This document shows, one piece after another, positions 12,923 to 15,370 of a stretch of 15,370 nucleotides of DNA. This stretch comes from an uncultured bacterium (GTDB taxonomy: Bacteria; Patescibacteriota; Patescibacteriia; UBA1558; GWA2-36-10), in assembly GCA_903876815.1 (NCBI GenBank), contig CAIRBL010000027.1, positions 1-15,370 on the forward strand, in the 5' to 3' direction. The position numbers and the translations under genes are program-made. The notes beneath the pieces are model-generated. The model saw nothing but the letters and a program-made list of their open reading frames with translations, did no database searches and had not been told where the DNA came from. Each line of letters starts with the position of its first letter. Position 1 is the first letter of the stretch.

Positions 12923-13858
12923 ATGGAAAAAGTAAGTATTGTTATCCCAGTATATAATGAAGAGGATAATTTAGAGCTATTATTAGCCAAATTACAAGCT
13001 TTAACAGATTTTGAATGGGAAGCTATTTTTGTTAATGATGGCTCTAAGGACCAAAGTACAGAAATTTTGGATGAATTAGCGCAAAAAGAAGCTAGGGTCA
13101 AAGTTGTTCATTTCCTGAAAAATTATGGCCAAACAGCGGCGATGGCAGCGGGCTTTGCAAACGCACAATATGATATCGTGGTGCCAATGGATGCAGATTT
13201 ACAAAATGATCCAGCTGATATTGTGCATTTGCTAGCGAAAATGACTAAAGGTTATGACGTAGTGTCTGGTTGGCGTAAAGATAGACAGGATGCCACTTGG
13301 ACTCGCGTTTGGCCATCAAATTTAGCTAACTCGCTTATTTCTTACATCACAGGCGTAAAGCTACATGATTATGGTTGTACGCTGAAGGCTTATAAAAAAG
13401 AAGTTATTCAAGAAATCAGGCTTTATGGCGAAATGCACCGTTTTATCCCGGCTTATGCTGCTTGGCACGGTGCTAAAGTGACTGAAATAGAAGTCAAGCA
13501 CCATCCTAGAATACATGGTCAAACTAAATATGGTTTAGGTAAAACTTTCCGAGTAATTTTAGATTTGTTAGTAGTTAAATTTTTAATGGACTATCCTACT
13601 CGGCCAATGCATTTTTTTGGACTTGCTGGTTTTTATGGATTTTTGTTGAGTTTTATTTTTGCTATTTGGGCAATAGTTTTGAAATTGTTAGCTTTAAGGA
13701 CTTTTTCATCGACACCATTACCCATGATATCGGCGATATTTTTTGTAGTTGGCATGCAATTGATTTTGATGGGTTTATTAGCTGAGATGGTGATGCGTAA
13801 TAGTTATGAAGGGCAAAATAAAACAACTTATAAAATACGAAATAAAGTTAATTTTTAA
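12923..13858 (+). CDS. GT2 polyprenyl-phosphate glycosyltransferase (DPM1/GtrB-like)
   Basis: A 311-aa membrane-anchored family 2 glycosyltransferase that should transfer a sugar from a nucleotide donor to undecaprenyl (polyprenyl) phosphate at the cytoplasmic face. It shows the GT-A start VSIVIPVYNEEDNL (4-17), VNDGSKDQS (38-46), the metal-binding DAD at 90-92 within MDADLQNDP, and the family blocks DYGCTLKAYKK (149-159), GEMHRFIPAYA (169-179) and RIHGQTKYGLGKTFRV (196-211). Two C-terminal transmembrane helices (about 232-254 and 265-289) are typical of GtrB/DPM1-type enzymes with a membrane tail. It starts a new unit behind its own promoter. A lipid-linked monosaccharide would suit the GT-C-like protein upstream, but the sugar cannot be read from sequence. 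Confidence 0.94.
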   Translation: MEKVSIVIPVYNEEDNLELLLAKLQALTDFEWEAIFVNDGSKDQSTEILDELAQKEARVKVVHFLKNYGQTAAMAAGFANAQYDIVVPMDADLQNDPADIVHLLAKMTKGYDVVSGWRKDRQDATWTRVWPSNLANSLISYITGVKLHDYGCTLKAYKKEVIQEIRLYGEMHRFIPAYAAWHGAKVTEIEVKHHPRIHGQTKYGLGKTFRVILDLLVVKFLMDYPTRPMHFFGLAGFYGFLLSFIFAIWAIVLKLLALRTFSSTPLPMISAIFFVVGMQLILMGLLAEMVMRNSYEGQNKTTYKIRNKVNF

Positions 13859-13859
13859 A

Positions 13860-15041
13860 ATGAAAATTTTAGTTATAGCGCCAACGCCATTTTTTGCTGA
13901 TCGAGGTTGTCACGTTAGGATATATGAAGAAGCTAAAGCTTTATTAAAATTAGGGCATCAAATTAAAATAGTTACTTATCATTTAGGTAAAAATCCAGAA
14001 GGACTGGATATTCAAAGAATCATTAGTATTCCTTGGTATCATAAATTATCCGCTGGGCCAGCCTGGCATAAATTTTATTTAGATATTTTATTATTTTTTA
14101 AACTTTGTCAGATCAATAGAGTTTTTAAAGCGGATATTATTCACGCTCATTTACATGAGGGCTGTTTCTTAGCATTTTTTTTAAAAAAAATTTATAAAAT
14201 CCCGATTGTTTTTGATTTGCAAGGTAGTCTAAGTGGGGAATTAGTAGATCATGGTTTTATTAAAAATAAAGGTTTTCGGTATAAAATTTTTTATTATCTA
14301 GAAAAAAAAATTGATCATTGGGCTGACCATATTCTTGTTTCTTCTGGCATTATGCAAAAACAGTTAATTAGCGATTTTAAAGTGAGTCCAGGGTATATAA
14401 CTATAGTCAATGATGGTATTAGTGGTGAGCGAGAAAAAAATATTTTTTTACAAGATAATCAAAGACTAGCCGATAAATTGAGTTTACCAAAAAATAAAAA
14501 AATTATTGTTTATTTGGGCCATTTATCAAAATATCAGGGCATAGATATATTAATTGAGGCGGTACAGATTTTGATAGCAGAAAGACAAGATTTTTATTTT
14601 TTAATGCTTGGCTACCCAGAGGAAAAGTATAAAGAAAAAATTAAAAAATTAGGCCTAGATGATTACTTTAATTTTGTTGGTAGAATAAATTACCAAGAGA
14701 TTAATGATTATTTATCATTAGGGCAAATAGCCATCTCACCGAAATTATCCCTAGTAGAATCTAATGGTAAATTGTATAATTACATGGCCTGTTCTTTACC
14801 GGTGATAGCTTTTGATAGTCAAGTCAACAGAGAGATTTTAGGTGAAAATGGTTTTTATGTCTCTCAAATTAATTCAAATACTTTGGCAGAAAAATTAAAA
14901 GAAATTTTATCTTTTGATGATATAGGGTTAATTAAAATTGGGGACAATTTAAAAACTAGAGTTTGGCAAAAATTTGATTGGCAGATTTTAATTTTAAAAA
15001 TTGATGAAGTTTATAAAAAATTAATAGATATTCAAATATAA
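13860..15041 (+). CDS. GT4-type glycosyltransferase
   Basis: A 393-aa soluble or peripheral GT-B enzyme. The N-terminal acceptor domain begins MKILVIAPTPFFADRGCHVR (1-20), the opening of family 4 glycosyltransferases, with ADIIHAHLHE at 91-100. The C-terminal donor domain has VYLGHLSKYQGIDILIEAV (217-235) and SPKLSLVESNGKLYNYMACSLPVIAFD (293-319), the nucleotide-sugar site; the first acidic residue of the usual E-x7-E motif is not clear. The ATG at 13860 is chosen over the in-frame one at 13806: it gives the correct family N-terminus, lies 1 nt after the upstream stop, and avoids a 53-nt overlap. The stop overlaps the next ATG by one base (taATG), indicating an operon. It probably builds a surface glycan, sugar unknown. 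Confidence 0.92.
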   Translation: MKILVIAPTPFFADRGCHVRIYEEAKALLKLGHQIKIVTYHLGKNPEGLDIQRIISIPWYHKLSAGPAWHKFYLDILLFFKLCQINRVFKADIIHAHLHEGCFLAFFLKKIYKIPIVFDLQGSLSGELVDHGFIKNKGFRYKIFYYLEKKIDHWADHILVSSGIMQKQLISDFKVSPGYITIVNDGISGEREKNIFLQDNQRLADKLSLPKNKKIIVYLGHLSKYQGIDILIEAVQILIAERQDFYFLMLGYPEEKYKEKIKKLGLDDYFNFVGRINYQEINDYLSLGQIAISPKLSLVESNGKLYNYMACSLPVIAFDSQVNREILGENGFYVSQINSNTLAEKLKEILSFDDIGLIKIGDNLKTRVWQKFDWQILILKIDEVYKKLIDIQI

Positions 15042-15370
15042 TGTTAGATGGTAGAAAAAAATTATTTGATCAGTATGTAAGTGCTGGTTATAAATTAAAA
15101 AGTAGTTATTTACAAAAATATATAAATTCACAGCACATAGCTTTTTATCAAAAAAATTTTGGTAAATATTTACCAAAAGATAAAAATGCTCGTATTTTAG
15201 AGATTGGTTTTGGACGGGGTGACTTTTTAAGGTATTTAATTAAAAATAATTATACTAATTTTTTGGGTTTAGAAATTGGGTCAGAGCAATATAAGGCAGT
15301 TAAGGAAAATATTAGTGATAAAGTAGTTTTAGTGGAGGATACATTTATATTTTTGGCTAATAATAAAGAT
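15041..15370 (+). CDS. SAM-dependent methyltransferase, partial (cut by window end)
   Basis: The first 110 codons of an ORF that runs off the window. The class I methyltransferase motif I is clear: ARILEIGFGRGDFLRYL at 50-66, with the acidic post-motif LGLEIGSEQ at 75-83. It starts at ATG 15041, sharing one base with the stop of the GT4 gene (taATG), so the two are translationally coupled. In glycan clusters such enzymes often methylate sugars or a glycan end. The substrate cannot be inferred, and the C-terminal half is missing only because the window ends. Confidence 0.87.
   Translation, partial: MLDGRKKLFDQYVSAGYKLKSSYLQKYINSQHIAFYQKNFGKYLPKDKNARILEIGFGRGDFLRYLIKNNYTNFLGLEIGSEQYKAVKENISDKVVLVEDTFIFLANNKD

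Noticed and set aside
13806..13859. Upstream in-frame ATG for the GT4 gene
   Set aside because: It overlaps the end of the GT2 gene by 53 nt and adds 18 residues before MKILVIAPTPFF, which is already the family N-terminus.
14185..14312. T8/A8 and A9 homopolymer runs in the GT4 gene as phase-variation switches
   Set aside because: Runs of this length also occur elsewhere in these AT-rich genes (for example T8 at 11333-11340 in the TPR gene), and nothing points to slippage; read-level variation would be needed.
1..15370. CRISPR arrays, tRNA or rRNA genes, insertion sequences
   Set aside because: No regularly spaced direct repeats, no cloverleaf with a T-loop consensus, and no transposase ORF or IS-type inverted ends were seen; the only repeats are the short palindromes described.

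Overview
The window looks like chromosomal DNA of a low-GC member of the Candidate Phyla Radiation (Patescibacteria), probably the Parcubacteria side. This rests on several traits seen together: a compact type IV pilus (T4P) operon with no secretin or lipoprotein PilP, a short pilin of the FTLVELLVV type common in these bacteria, a secreted protein with repeated G-W-A-W motifs, almost no Shine-Dalgarno sequences, and many small GC-rich palindromes. No rRNA or other taxonomic marker is present, so the lineage is an inference. The standard code fits: the long ORFs contain no in-frame TGA, and the 13 visible stops are 10 TAA, 3 TAG and no TGA.

Layout. Bases 1-61 hold a terminator for an upstream gene and an extended -10 promoter. 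Bases 62-1888 encode a secreted Trp/Cys-rich surface protein that may be translated from a leaderless mRNA, closed by a strong terminator. Bases 1889-2130 hold a second terminator-like hairpin, a palindrome and the promoter of the pilus operon. Bases 2131-12239 are that operon, all on the plus strand: pilM, pilN, pilO, a 112-aa membrane protein in the pilP position, pilB (assembly ATPase), a CheY-like response regulator, a pilT-family gene, pilC, and a 760-aa polytopic membrane protein with C-terminal TPRs. Bases 12240-12880 are a separate unit for the major-type pilin, with its own promoter, a structured leader, the only strong Shine-Dalgarno site in the window, and terminators. From 12881 a new unit begins: a polyprenyl-phosphate-sugar synthase-like GT2, a GT4 glycosyltransferase, and a SAM methyltransferase cut off by the window end.

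How they work together. PilM/N/O and the 112-aa protein would form the cytoplasmic-to-membrane alignment complex. PilB and PilC would polymerise the pilin through one membrane. The response regulator sits between the two ATPase genes. The GT-C-like/TPR protein between pilC and the pilin, followed by a DPM1/GtrB-like GT2, suggests a possible route for glycosylating pilin or other surface protein; this is inference.

The most notable points are these. (1) The PilT-family protein has lost the Walker A lysine, the Walker B glutamate, the second acidic residue of the TLED motif and the His-box histidines, although its reading frame is intact, so it looks like a pseudo-ATPase. (2) A dispersed family of GC-rich palindromes occupies every long gap of the pilus operon and lies in frame inside pilO and twice inside the GT-C/TPR gene. 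(3) The pilin alone has a strong ribosome binding site.
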